Source: Lewinellaceae bacterium (GTDB lineage Bacteria; Bacteroidota; Bacteroidia; Chitinophagales; Saprospiraceae). From it: a DNA stretch of 64,000 nt. The stretch is taken from contig JACJYI010000004.1 in NCBI GenBank assembly GCA_020636225.1, forward strand, positions 310,001 to 374,000, written 5' to 3'. The notes beneath the pieces were generated by a model that was not told the origin of the DNA, did no database searches, and was given only the letters and a program-made list of their open reading frames with translations. Numbering within the stretch: the first letter of the stretch is position 1; each line of letters begins with the position of its first letter. Both the position numbers and the translations under genes were made by a program. Positions 17,574 to 26,209 of this stretch are shown here, one piece after another.

Positions 17574-18467
17574 TCAATTCATACTGCCCTCTGCCATCCA
17601 CTTCCACAAAAACAAAACAGGCGCTATTTCAACGGCGCAAAGGTAGAGAAAAAAGTGGATTGGGTGTTTCACCAGGTAGGGGAGACCGATCCACAGGCCC
17701 CGGAGGATCCGCAGCAGATAGCTCAGAACCAGCGCCGTAAAGACCAGGTAGAGGAAGAAGTCCCGCAATCCACCCGACGTGTAGGTCATGGCAATGTTCA
17801 GTGGAAACAGGATCAGGCCCATCAGGGCATTGAACAGATTGATGGTGAAGCTGTACTGCCGGATCGGCTTGTACAGTGGGAATATCCATCCCACCAGCAT
17901 CAGGACCAGATGCTTGACCAGGTAGAATCCGGCCACCGCCGCCGAAAAGTAGAGCAGATAGATCGGTGATTCGCCGGGAAAGGTGGAACCCGTATACCAG
18001 TTGACAGCCAGGTACAGGAAAATACCGGCATTCACGAAAAAGAAGAGATACCACAGAAAATACGGGGACGCCTGCGACCGATCACGGTCCCGCATCAGGC
18101 TGACCGTCAGCTGGTCGTTGAACATCCCCCGGACCATTTGCCCGAGGATGGTCCGACCCATGCTGATCAGGAAGGTCAGGACCACAAACAGACCCATGTA
18201 CACCCAGAACAGCAGTCCGGGGGCCTTGACATACCGGCGATCCTCCACTCGCTCGACCTTCCGTGGATTGACAGCAGAGGGCAGGTATTCCCGGATGACC
18301 ACCGCTTCTTCACCGCGGATCAACTCGAATGGATTGCGATCCTGGAACGCGATCTGTTCCCGCTCCTCCGCCGATAACCGATGCCTCAGCTCAAAGGGAT
18401 TGGGCTGGGCATTCAGGGCCATCCAGGCGGACAGCACCAACACGATCTGCAGAAGCAACCGACGCAT
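17574..18467 (-). CDS. DUF4271 membrane protein
   Basis: 297 residues. A signal peptide (MRRLLLQIVLVLSAWMALNA) is followed by a ~90-residue periplasmic stretch and about six or seven transmembrane segments (FWVYMGLFVVLTFLISMG, YFLWYLFFFVNAGIFLYLAV, LLYFSAAVAGFYLVKHLVLM, others). GRTILGQMVRGMFNDQ and PLYKPIRQYSFTINLFN match DUF4271, a Bacteroidota-restricted family usually beside hemD. No function is established. A TACCTTTG box ends 4 nt before the ATG at 18467, so the transcript may be leaderless. It is divergent from the histidine kinase gene. Confidence 0.85.
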   Translation of the reverse strand: MRRLLLQIVLVLSAWMALNAQPNPFELRHRLSAEEREQIAFQDRNPFELIRGEEAVVIREYLPSAVNPRKVERVEDRRYVKAPGLLFWVYMGLFVVLTFLISMGRTILGQMVRGMFNDQLTVSLMRDRDRSQASPYFLWYLFFFVNAGIFLYLAVNWYTGSTFPGESPIYLLYFSAAVAGFYLVKHLVLMLVGWIFPLYKPIRQYSFTINLFNALMGLILFPLNIAMTYTSGGLRDFFLYLVFTALVLSYLLRILRGLWIGLPYLVKHPIHFFLYLCAVEIAPVLFLWKWMAEGSMN

Positions 18468-18471
18468 CCGG

Positions 18472-18479
18472 CAAAGGTA
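18472..18479 (-). promoter_or_regulatory. TAnnTTTG -7 box of DUF4271-hemD
   Basis: TACCTTTG on the minus strand, 4 nt before the DUF4271 ATG; probable leaderless start. With the box at 18587 it makes a divergent promoter region of about 130 bp. Confidence 0.65.
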
Positions 18480-18586
18480 GGCAGGGTCCGTGGCACCAAC
18501 ATGGTCATCCCTGAGAAATCGTGGGCCGGCCAGTTGCCCTGCTCCCTGTTTAACGCTTTATTCAGAAGGGCACGAATGGAAAACTG

Positions 18587-18594
18587 TATTTTTG
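18587..18594 (+). promoter_or_regulatory. TAnnTTTG -7 box of the two-component operon
   Basis: TATTTTTG, ending 5 nt before ATG 18600. Transcription would begin at or next to the start codon. Confidence 0.6.
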
Positions 18595-18599
18595 AACCC

Positions 18600-19868
18600 A
18601 TGTCCAATCGCACCATCTGGCGCCTCGTCCTCTTTGGCGGCCTCTCCATCATCGGCATTCTGGGGTTCCAGACCTACTGGTTCTTCCGGACCTGGGATTT
18701 CAAGGACCAGGAATTCCAGCAAAGCGTGCATATCGCCCTGATTAACGTGGCCCGGGAGATCGCCAGGTACAACAAGAGCGAACTGCCGACCTACGATCTG
18801 GTCAAGAAGCTGAACTCCAACTACTACGTGGTCAATGTCAATGATGCCATCGATGCCGGAGCCCTGGAGTACTACCTGCGGAAGGAGTTCGAGGCGGTCG
18901 CCCTCAGCACCGACTTTGAATACGCCATCTATGACTGCGCCAGCGACCGGATGGTCTATGGCAATTATTGCACCTTCAGCGACAAGGAGCCCTCCAATCC
19001 CACGGAAAGCAACCTGCCCAAATACGACCAGTTCCTCTACTATTTCGGTGTGCGATTCCCCGGCAGGACCAGTTTTATCCTGGAGAACATTCCGGCTGCC
19101 CTGATCTTTTCCGGTATCTTGCTCATCACTATTCTGTTCTTTCTGTATTCGCTCTATATCATCCTGCAGCAGAAGCGGCTGTCCGAGCTCCAGAAGGATT
19201 TTATCAACAACATGACCCACGAGTTCAAGACACCGATCTCTACCATTCGCATCAGCTCGGAAGTGCTGCTGAAGGACCCGGCCATCAGTGGAGATACCCG
19301 GCTGAGCCGCTATGCCCGGATCATTGGTGAACAGAATCAGCGTCTGAATGACCAGGTGGAGAAGGTCCTGCAACTGGCGCGCATCGAAAAAGGGTCGTTC
19401 AAGATCAAGCCCGAACCCCTGGATATCCACGAGATCCTCGAAGCCGTCGTACCCGGTGTCCAGGTCAAGGTGCAGGAACTGGGCGGCACGCTGACCTCCT
19501 CCTTCCAGGCCCAGCATTCCCGGATCACGGCCGACCCCCTCCACCTGCAGAACGTCATCAACAACCTCCTGGACAATGCCATCAAGTACAGCAAGGAGGT
19601 GCCGGAGATCAAGCTGTCCACCCGCAATGTCACCGGAGCGATCCAGTTGATCATCCGGGATGAGGGGATCGGAATTCCGAAAGATGACCAGGCCCGGGTG
19701 TTCGGCAAGTTTTACCGGGTGTCGACCGGCAATGTGCACAATGTCAAAGGCTTCGGCCTGGGGCTGTATTATGTCAAGAGTATCTGTCAGGCCCATGGAT
19801 GGGACATCCGCCTGCACAGTGAAGAAGGAAAATTTACCCAGATCACCATTCAAATTCCCGTCATATGA
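18600..19868 (+). CDS. Two-component sensor histidine kinase (RprX-like)
   Basis: 422 residues from ATG 18600. One transmembrane helix (LVLFGGLSIIGILGFQTYWFF), a ~130-residue periplasmic sensor region with cysteines at YDCAS and YGNYCTF, and a second helix (IPAALIFSGILLITILFFLYSLYIIL). HisKA follows, with the phosphorylated His207 in NNMTHEFKTPISTI. The HATPase domain has NNLLDNAIKYS (N box), DEGIGIPKDDQARVFGKFYR (G1/F) and GFGLGLYYVK (G2). The ATG at 18576 lies upstream of the predicted transcription start, so 18600 is preferred. It overlaps the response regulator by 4 nt (ATGA), which indicates translational coupling. The signal sensed is unknown. Confidence 0.93.
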   Translation: MSNRTIWRLVLFGGLSIIGILGFQTYWFFRTWDFKDQEFQQSVHIALINVAREIARYNKSELPTYDLVKKLNSNYYVVNVNDAIDAGALEYYLRKEFEAVALSTDFEYAIYDCASDRMVYGNYCTFSDKEPSNPTESNLPKYDQFLYYFGVRFPGRTSFILENIPAALIFSGILLITILFFLYSLYIILQQKRLSELQKDFINNMTHEFKTPISTIRISSEVLLKDPAISGDTRLSRYARIIGEQNQRLNDQVEKVLQLARIEKGSFKIKPEPLDIHEILEAVVPGVQVKVQELGGTLTSSFQAQHSRITADPLHLQNVINNLLDNAIKYSKEVPEIKLSTRNVTGAIQLIIRDEGIGIPKDDQARVFGKFYRVSTGNVHNVKGFGLGLYYVKSICQAHGWDIRLHSEEGKFTQITIQIPVI

Positions 19869-20566
19869 ATCCGGATGTGCCGCAGATCCTGTATGTGGAA
19901 GATGATGAAAGCCTCAGCTTTGTCACCAAGGACAATCTCGAGTTGCAGGGATATGCCGTCACCCATCATGCCGATGGAAAGAAAGCCCTGAAGGATGCCA
20001 CCCACAAAGCCTTCGATCTGATGATCCTGGACGTCATGCTGCCGGGTGTGGATGGCTTTACCATTGCCGAGGAGGTCCGGAAGGTGGATTCGGAGGTGCC
20101 CATCCTCTTCCTGACCGCCAAGTCGCTCAAGGAGGACCGCATCCATGGGCTCAAGCTGGGTGGCGATGATTATATCACCAAGCCCTATAGCATCGAAGAG
20201 CTCATCCTGCGGGTCGAGGTCTTCCTCAAGCGGAAGAAGCTCTTCAAGCCCAAGGAGATCGAGGATGTCTACGCCATCGGCAAGCTGGTCCTGGACTATC
20301 GCAACCTGCTCCTGCAGAACGGCGAAGAGAAAAGCCCCATGACCCAGCGGGAGGCCGACCTGCTTCGGTACCTGGCCATCCACAAGAACAACGTGCTGAA
20401 ACGGGGTGACATCCTCAAGGAAATCTGGGGGGAAGACGATTACTTCCTGGGTCGCAGCCTCGACGTATTCATCTCCCGGCTGCGGAAATATTTAAAGGAT
20501 GACCCCACCCTGGCCATCGAGAACATCCACGGGGTCGGGTTCAAGCTGGTCGACGAATCCATCTGA
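19865..20566 (+). CDS. OmpR/PhoB-family response regulator (RprY-like)
   Basis: 233 residues. The receiver domain (1-120) has the acidic pair EDD (12-14), the phospho-acceptor D56 in LMILDVMLPG, T/K in FLTAKS and the KPYSIEEL loop. The C-terminal winged helix (~135-230) has LTQREADLLRYLA-like SPMTQREADLLRYLAIHKNN, RSLDVFISRLRKYLKDDP and IHGVGFKLV. It is the cognate partner of the overlapping kinase gene. Its stop lies 11 nt from the convergent oxidoreductase gene. Confidence 0.95.
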   Translation: MNPDVPQILYVEDDESLSFVTKDNLELQGYAVTHHADGKKALKDATHKAFDLMILDVMLPGVDGFTIAEEVRKVDSEVPILFLTAKSLKEDRIHGLKLGGDDYITKPYSIEELILRVEVFLKRKKLFKPKEIEDVYAIGKLVLDYRNLLLQNGEEKSPMTQREADLLRYLAIHKNNVLKRGDILKEIWGEDDYFLGRSLDVFISRLRKYLKDDPTLAIENIHGVGFKLVDESI

Positions 20567-20577
20567 TCGCTCCAGGT

Positions 20578-21828
20578 TCAGGCAAACCGGTCCGGCCGGC
20601 AAACGTTCCAGGCAGAGGATACCGCTTCACCGCTGATCATCCGGGCAACGGTCTGGCCCGTTCCGGCTCCCAGGGTCATCCCCAGCATGGCATGCCCGGT
20701 GGCCAGGGTCAGGTTCTCCAAGCCCGGCCACTTCCCGACATATGGCAATCCATCCGGCGAGCAGGGCCGCAAGCCCGACCAGGGCTGAATCCCCGAGAAA
20801 TCATGATCCCGGAACGCCGGCAGGCATTCCCGCACCACCTCCAGGATCCGTGCCACCCGCACCGGATTTACGGACAGATCTGTCCCGGCCAGTTCCAGCG
20901 TGCCGGCAAATCGCAACTGATCCCCCATGGGTGTCACCGCCACCTTGTAGTCGGCCAGGATGAAGGGTTGCCGGGGCATGACCGGCGGTCGATCGAGGGT
21001 AAAACTGTACCCCTTGGCCCCTTGAACCGGCAGGCGCAACCCCAGGGATCGGGCCAGGTCACCTGACCAGGCGCCGGTACTCAGCACGACCTGGTCAACG
21101 GCCAACTCGCCCTGGTCTGTCTGCAGGGATACGATCCGTCCATTGTGCTTCCCCCAGGAAAGGACTCGCGTCATCGGCATCATCTTTACACCCGCCTGCA
21201 CCAGCTTTGATCGCAAGCCTGTCAGGTATCGGCCCGGATGCAAGTGGGTATCACCGGGATACCACACCCCGCCGACCACATCCAGGTCCAGGTCCGGATC
21301 CATCTCCCGGACTTCAGCCGCAGAAAGGACCTGTACGTCCAGACCGACAGCACGGGCATGTTCTGATTCCTCCCGCTCCCGGGCAAGGTGCTTCTCTGAT
21401 CGGCAGGCCATGAGCAGGCCCTTTCGGGCATAGGAAGCGTCGATCCCGGTATCAGCGAGAATGTGCTCCAGGGCATTCTGGGATTCTACGCTCATCCCCG
21501 CCAGGGACGATCGCGATCGCATCAGGTGCCGGTGGTTGGCATGGCGCATGAACAGCCACACCCATCGCCAGAGGTCGCGATCCAACCGGGGCTGGATGTA
21601 GAAGGGAGCCTTCGGGTCCAGCATCATGCTCATCCCCTTGGCCACCATGCCCGGCGCGGCCAGCGGCACCACATGACTGGGGCAGATATATCCCGCATTG
21701 CCCGTCGAGCAGCTGCCTTGCAGATCCCCCTGATCGATCAGGGTCACCTCATGACCGGACCGCTGCAGGAACCAGGCGCAACTTTGGCCGACGACACCGC
21801 CGCCGATGATGATGACCGATGAGGACAT
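20578..21828 (-). CDS. FAD-dependent D-amino-acid dehydrogenase/oxidoreductase (DadA-like)
   Basis: 416 residues. The dinucleotide-binding motif VIIIGGGVVGQSCAWFLQRS is at the N-terminus; ATG 21828 places it as expected, while the ATG at 21897 would add 23 unconserved residues. Other DAO-fold marks are STGNAGYICPSHVVPLAAPG, QVVLSTGAWSGDLARSLGL, GMRPCSPDG-like SGLRPCSPDGLPYVG and the final ATGHAMLGMTLGAGTG. Such enzymes oxidatively deaminate D-amino acids or cis-hydroxy-D-proline to 2-oxo/imino acids and pass electrons to quinone. The substrate cannot be read here, and no racemase or hydroxyproline gene is adjacent. Confidence 0.85.
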   Translation of the reverse strand: MSSSVIIIGGGVVGQSCAWFLQRSGHEVTLIDQGDLQGSCSTGNAGYICPSHVVPLAAPGMVAKGMSMMLDPKAPFYIQPRLDRDLWRWVWLFMRHANHRHLMRSRSSLAGMSVESQNALEHILADTGIDASYARKGLLMACRSEKHLAREREESEHARAVGLDVQVLSAAEVREMDPDLDLDVVGGVWYPGDTHLHPGRYLTGLRSKLVQAGVKMMPMTRVLSWGKHNGRIVSLQTDQGELAVDQVVLSTGAWSGDLARSLGLRLPVQGAKGYSFTLDRPPVMPRQPFILADYKVAVTPMGDQLRFAGTLELAGTDLSVNPVRVARILEVVRECLPAFRDHDFSGIQPWSGLRPCSPDGLPYVGKWPGLENLTLATGHAMLGMTLGAGTGQTVARMISGEAVSSAWNVCRPDRFA

Positions 21829-21902
21829 GGAGAATGATTCAGCCTGCAAAATGAGGAGAGAATCGGAATAATTCACCTCCGGGAGCACAGAGTTCACATC
21901 AC

Positions 21903-22093
21903 CACTAAGACACTCAGAGCACTACAGTGGTGGATGACTAAGCATATCAGAGAGTATGAGTGCGTCCTGATATAGAGAGAGGCCACTAAGAAATCCAGAA
22001 TTTCTCTGCGAGCTCTCAAATCATCAGCCAGAAGTAAAATGGTTGACCCCGATCAAATGGTCTCATCCCATGGAAGACATTCCTTTGCGATTT
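21903..22093. repeat. ~191-bp direct repeat, copy 1
   Basis: Pairs with 22190-22380 at a constant offset of 287 bases. The last ~114 bases (from AGGCCAC.AAG to TTTGCGATTT) are about 93% identical by eye; the upstream part is more diverged. No gene lies in 21829-22455. Confidence 0.75.
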
Positions 22094-22189
22094 GGCGCCT
22101 TTGCGCGAACTATTGCACGCCCCAAGTACTCGGAGGCGCAAGGGCCGCGGAAAATCAATAAGGCGCTGAGGAATTCTGGACTGGATCGC

Positions 22190-22380
22190 CACTAAGTCAC
22201 TCAGGGCAATGTAGCGGTGGAATGGAAATTCTACCTCAGATCTGGAACCTATGCTGAAGTGGAGTGAGGCCACGAAGAGATCCAGAATTTCTCTGCGAGC
22301 TCTCAAATCATCAGCCGGAAGTAAAATGGTTGACCTTGATGAAATAGTCTCATCCTATGGAAGACATTCCTTTGCGATTT
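22190..22380. repeat. ~191-bp direct repeat, copy 2
   Basis: Second copy of 21903-22093. It is followed by a small GC dyad (GATCCGCCACCTGGCGGATG) just before the dioxygenase stop. Confidence 0.75.
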
Positions 22381-22455
22381 TGCACCCGGACGATCCGCCA
22401 CCTGGCGGATGTCCGGATCCAGACCGCAGCGTCTGGGCCTTTGCGCGCACCCAGT

Positions 22456-23334
22456 TCACCCAAACTGCACCGACGTCATCGTCAATGAACCCCCAACGGC
22501 CCGATCGTTGAAAAAACGGGGTTTTTCAGCAGACATGGTCGCCCCCAGGGTGTACAGCAAGGGGTAATAATGATCGGGGGTGGGAATGGCCAGGGTGGCT
22601 GCCTTGTTCAGATCCCGGTAGTGGATCAATGCCTGATGATCCGCGCTGGAGATCCGGTCCTTGAAGATGGTGTCCATCTCGAGGGCCCAGTCAAAGCCAA
22701 ATGCAGGTTCGTTCAGCTTGTCCCAGGCCACCATGCCCAGATTGTGCACCATATTCCCACTGCCAATGATCAAGACGCCTTTTCGACGTAATGCGGCCAG
22801 TTCCTGCCCGAGTTGATAATGCCATTCCGGGGGCTGATGATAGTCGATACTCAGCTGGAGAACCGGGATGTCCGCGTCCGGATACATATGCCGCACCACC
22901 GTCCAGGTGCCGTGGTCCAATCCCCAATCATGGTCCTCGGCAACTGACGTCTTGCGGATGGTCTGGATGGTCTCACGGGCGAGTTCGGGATCGCCGGGTA
23001 CCGGATACTGGACATCGAACAGGGCCTTGGGAAACCCGCCAAAATCATGAATGGTCCGCGGGGTCTCCATGGCCGTGACGGCCGTCCCCTTGGTCAGCCA
23101 ATGGGCGGAAACACACAGCACGGCTTTGGGCTGGGGAATCGTCTTGCCCAGCGCAGCCCAGCTTGTTGAAAAATCATTGATCTCGATCCCGTTCATCGGT
23201 GAACCATGCCCGATGAAGATGACCGGCATAAGGTGGTCGTCCTGCTGGAAGTGCTCCGTCAGGCGCTGGAAACGGGTCAGCGGTAAGGTCGCCATGGTTG
23301 TGAGAATGGATTGGATGAAGGGGCGTCTATTCAT
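22456..23334 (-). CDS. ygiD: 4,5-DOPA dioxygenase extradiol / LigB-type ring-cleavage family (YgiD-like)
   Basis: 292 residues. The LigB-fold metal-site motifs are PVIFIGHGSPMN, AVLCVSAHWLTKGTAV, WGLDHGTWTVVRHMYP and IPTPDHYYPLLYTLGA; the central GVLIIGSGNMVHNLG is also family-typical. Bacterial YgiD cleaves L-DOPA at the 4,5 bond in vitro, and its natural substrate is unsettled. Start ATG 23334 gives MNRRPFIQSIL, a twin-arginine-like signal that the E. coli protein lacks, so export is possible; the ATG at 23358 would bury it. It is monocistronic, between repeat-rich spacers. Confidence 0.9.
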   Translation of the reverse strand: MNRRPFIQSILTTMATLPLTRFQRLTEHFQQDDHLMPVIFIGHGSPMNGIEINDFSTSWAALGKTIPQPKAVLCVSAHWLTKGTAVTAMETPRTIHDFGGFPKALFDVQYPVPGDPELARETIQTIRKTSVAEDHDWGLDHGTWTVVRHMYPDADIPVLQLSIDYHQPPEWHYQLGQELAALRRKGVLIIGSGNMVHNLGMVAWDKLNEPAFGFDWALEMDTIFKDRISSADHQALIHYRDLNKAATLAIPTPDHYYPLLYTLGATMSAEKPRFFNDRAVGGSLTMTSVQFG

Positions 23335-23639
23335 AACTTTTATAGAACAGCCAATCAAACGTATTCGTTGTTTGGATGGATGATACCATTGAAATTTAGC
23401 GAGTGCCTGTCAATAGTCTTCATGCCCAGAGGTTAGCAATTTTGCATTTTCTCGTGTCCCTTCGTCACATCAAAATTTACCTGCCTCTCCTGCTTTCTAG
23501 CCATGTTCAACTTCCTAATTATAGGTTGAACGATTGGATTCATGGTGAAACTCTTACTTCATTCCTGATCCCTCATCCCTCATCCCTCCATCTGGCTTGT
23601 CTGGGTCCTTCCCCCTTCTAACCTTCCCAGGTATTCAGT
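23335..23639. other. Gene-free spacer
   Basis: About 300 bases between two minus-strand genes. It contains a TCCCTCATCCCTCATCCCTC short tandem run near 23570; I see no gene, exact TAnnTTTG box or terminator. Confidence 0.5.
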
Positions 23640-24209
23640 TCAGCGTAAATCCTTCTCCAATAGCCCATAAATATGGCTGTCCAGGAATTGTCCGTTGTAA
23701 TAGTAGTTCTCCCGGAAATGGGCCTCCTTCTGAAAGCCGGCACGGACCAATAAGGTGGCGGACGCCACATTGTCCACATTGACATTGGCCTCGACCCGAT
23801 GCAGGCCCATGTTCCGGAAGGCGTAAGGCAGTACCACTGTAAAGGCTTCGCTCATGTATCCGTTTCGCCAATACCGGGGATCCAGCGAATAGCCGATCTC
23901 ACCAAAGGCGTTTTCTTCGTCGATTCGCCAGTAGCCGATATCCCCCAGGAAGACCTGGTCCTCCTTTCGAATGATGGCCCAATGCAGGGCCTGACAGGCA
24001 TCCATGCTGGCGATGCCCGCTTCGATCTTCTCGCGAACCTCATCCATCCCCGCCGGCATGGGTCGATCGATATACTTCATGACCTCCTTGTTGGTCCGTT
24101 GGATGAACTTCTCCTCCACGAACCGCAGATCCATTTGCGTGAGCCACAATCGTTCGGTTTCCAGTTCGGGAAAAGGGTGAAAGGCCGCTTTGTGAATGTG
24201 TTTGGACAT
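23640..24209 (-). CDS. GNAT N-acetyltransferase, RimJ/RimL type
   Basis: 189 residues, the full length for the family. It begins with a substrate strand motif ETERLWLTQMD and has the acetyl-CoA site in GYSLDPRYWRNGYMSEAF, then YAFRNMGLHRVEANVNVDN and SATLLVRAGFQKEAHFREN. Members acetylate alpha-amino groups of ribosomal proteins or small amines. The substrate is not readable here, and it has no functional neighbours. Confidence 0.9.
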   Translation of the reverse strand: MSKHIHKAAFHPFPELETERLWLTQMDLRFVEEKFIQRTNKEVMKYIDRPMPAGMDEVREKIEAGIASMDACQALHWAIIRKEDQVFLGDIGYWRIDEENAFGEIGYSLDPRYWRNGYMSEAFTVVLPYAFRNMGLHRVEANVNVDNVASATLLVRAGFQKEAHFRENYYYNGQFLDSHIYGLLEKDLR

Positions 24210-24595
24210 GACGGGAGAACTTCAGTACAAGATATAAGCTCGATATAAATCTACAGGGTTGTCCAAAACATATGGCCGTTCAACGTTCAAGGCATGGACT
24301 GACGTCCAGCCAGTTCAATGTTTAATGTGGTTCATATTGAACATTGAGTCCTGACGATTCTGTCTGGGTTCAATGTTCAAGGCGCTGCCTTGCCCCGAGC
24401 AGTCGGGGGAGGCCGGAAGGCCTGTTCAATGGTCAACGGATTTCACCTTGAACATTGAACAGTGCCCCGTCATCGGGGCACGTTTAACGTTGAACAGCTG
24501 AGCTTTACCACTCTGCCAATCCCGAAGACAACCAGGATCCCGGAATACCTCCTCCATGGATCATTCCTTCCGACTTCCGATTTCCCACTTCCGCC
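24210..24595. repeat. Spacer of GTTCAATGTTCAA/TTGAACATTGAA words
   Basis: At least eight variants of GTTCAA(T/C)GTTCAA and its complement are scattered across 24280-24500, interrupted by small GC dyads (GAGCAGTCGGGGG; CCCCGTCATCGGGG). No coding frame. The stretch at 24497-24525 looks like the 5' part of a tRNA but has no matching 3' half. Confidence 0.55.
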
Positions 24596-26209
24596 TTACA
24601 ACCCGATCTCCCGTCCCTTCGGATACTTCACCTGGTAGGTGAACCGCAACTCCTGGTTCTGGCCGGGCGACAGGTCGAGATGCCAGGTGATGATGCCGGA
24701 TTCCGCGTCCAGTTTGCCACCATTGCCGATCTCGCTTTTCACCTCGATCTCCTTGTCCTGGCTGACCGGGATCTGGTCCTGAAGGCGGATGTTCACGGTG
24801 CCTGACTTGTTGTTCTTCACCTTGATCACCCAGGTGAAGGTCTCCTCGACCTTGTTGCCAAAGAAATTCTTGGCGCTCTTGTCCTTCACCTTGTCGCGTT
24901 GGATGGCGATGCCGATATCGGCACCCAGCGACACCTGGAGGCTATCGCCCGCCTGTCGGGTATTCAGATAGGTCTCTCCGATATAGGTCTGGCCATAGTA
25001 GATGTTGGCCTTGCCGCTGGAGAGGTTGAGTTCCTCAAAATCCTGGACGGTCGCCGTCAGGAAAGCCAGTGCATTGCGTTTGGGTGCGACGATGTACTGA
25101 TAGTCGGCCTCCGTGGTTTTTTTTTCCAGCAGGACGGTGTATGGTTTACCATCGGCAGGGATATCAAACTTCTCTGTAAGTGCAAATTCGGTGGTGGTGA
25201 GGTTTTCAGAACTCTCGCCAAGAGCGATGCCATCTCCCGTAATGCGCACACCATCAAGATAGTAATTGGTGGCTTTCTCTCTGGATCCACGAACATTTGC
25301 AGCGTCCATTTGAAGTCCTGCTGCTTGACTTGCTAACATTGGCTGTTGAAAATTCACCCACCATGGATAGAGCACAGGAAGGGTATTATTTCGTGAAGGA
25401 TCTCCAGTAGATAGGGTCAGGTCAACCCCCGTCCAGTCTTCTCCGGTGCGGTTGTACACCTCGCCCTTGTAATCGATATCCAATGGCTTGTTGATCTCGT
25501 CCACTCGGATATCAAAGGTGCTCAGCCAGTTGGCATTGGTGGTCAGATAGGTCAGTTCCAGATCGGCCTGTCCGCCCGAGGAAGAGGTCAGTCGGACTAC
25601 GATGGTCCGGGCATTGTCCGGACGGAGGCGCTGGCGCAATTCCGCCTGCTGTTTCTTCAATTTGTCGATCTCCTTCTTCGATTCGGTCAGTCGATCCGTC
25701 AGGGTGATCTTCTCGGTTTTGATCGAGGTCAGCCGAACGCGGAAATACTCCGCCATCTTCTGCAATGCCGCCACATCCAGGCCAGACTGATCGCCACCGA
25801 CCTTCTTGTTCGTCAATAACAGCGACTCCTCCTCATTCAGTACCTCCAGGCCGGCCTGGTTGGTTTTCTGCTCTGCTTCCAGTTTGTCGATCTGGGCCTG
25901 GAGCTTGTTGTACGCCTCGGGCATGGGCACCTCGGCCAGGAACTCCCGGGTGGAGGTCACACTCAGGATGGTAAATCCCTTGCTGATCCGGGCCTGCAGG
26001 CTGTTGTCATCAATGAAGGGGGAAAGAGCAGGAAACTGCAATTCCACGGGCCCGGCAGGCACGGTGACCCTGGCGGTGCGGGTAACGGTCGCTCCGGAGC
26101 GGTAGACCTTCACATCGCGAATGACAGAAGAAACCGTGACAGGATCATTGGCGATCAACAGACCGCTCATCAGGAAGGACAGGAGGAAAAAGAGGGTACG
26201 CATGTTCAA
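24596..26209 (-). CDS. DUF4139/DUF4140 (MuiA-like) secreted protein
   Basis: 537 residues. Signal peptide MRTLFFLLSFLMSGLLIA, then an N-terminal DUF4140 domain (VKVYRSGATVTRTARVTVPAG), a long coiled coil (about residues 95-200), and the DUF4139 beta-rich domain (LDIDYKGEVYNRTGEDWTGV, LTLSTGDPSRN, final WHLDLSPGQNQELRFTYQVK). The MuiA name comes from a mucoidy inhibitor; the molecular role is unknown. Inside DUF4139, about residues 290-345, is a segment with NVRGSREKATNYYLDGVRI, which resembles TonB-dependent receptor plug motifs. The codons there are less GC-rich than on either side. Confidence 0.85.
   Translation of the reverse strand: MNMRTLFFLLSFLMSGLLIANDPVTVSSVIRDVKVYRSGATVTRTARVTVPAGPVELQFPALSPFIDDNSLQARISKGFTILSVTSTREFLAEVPMPEAYNKLQAQIDKLEAEQKTNQAGLEVLNEEESLLLTNKKVGGDQSGLDVAALQKMAEYFRVRLTSIKTEKITLTDRLTESKKEIDKLKKQQAELRQRLRPDNARTIVVRLTSSSGGQADLELTYLTTNANWLSTFDIRVDEINKPLDIDYKGEVYNRTGEDWTGVDLTLSTGDPSRNNTLPVLYPWWVNFQQPMLASQAAGLQMDAANVRGSREKATNYYLDGVRITGDGIALGESSENLTTTEFALTEKFDIPADGKPYTVLLEKKTTEADYQYIVAPKRNALAFLTATVQDFEELNLSSGKANIYYGQTYIGETYLNTRQAGDSLQVSLGADIGIAIQRDKVKDKSAKNFFGNKVEETFTWVIKVKNNKSGTVNIRLQDQIPVSQDKEIEVKSEIGNGGKLDAESGIITWHLDLSPGQNQELRFTYQVKYPKGREIGL

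Noticed and set aside
22016..22306. 96-codon minus-strand frame in the duplicated spacer
   Set aside because: It spans the 191-bp direct repeat and has no domain; such frames recur in spacer repeats of this type.
24497..24525. tRNA-like 5' segment (GGGATTGGCAGAGTGGTAAAGC on the minus strand)
   Set aside because: No anticodon arm, T arm or acceptor partner follows; it is at most a fragment.
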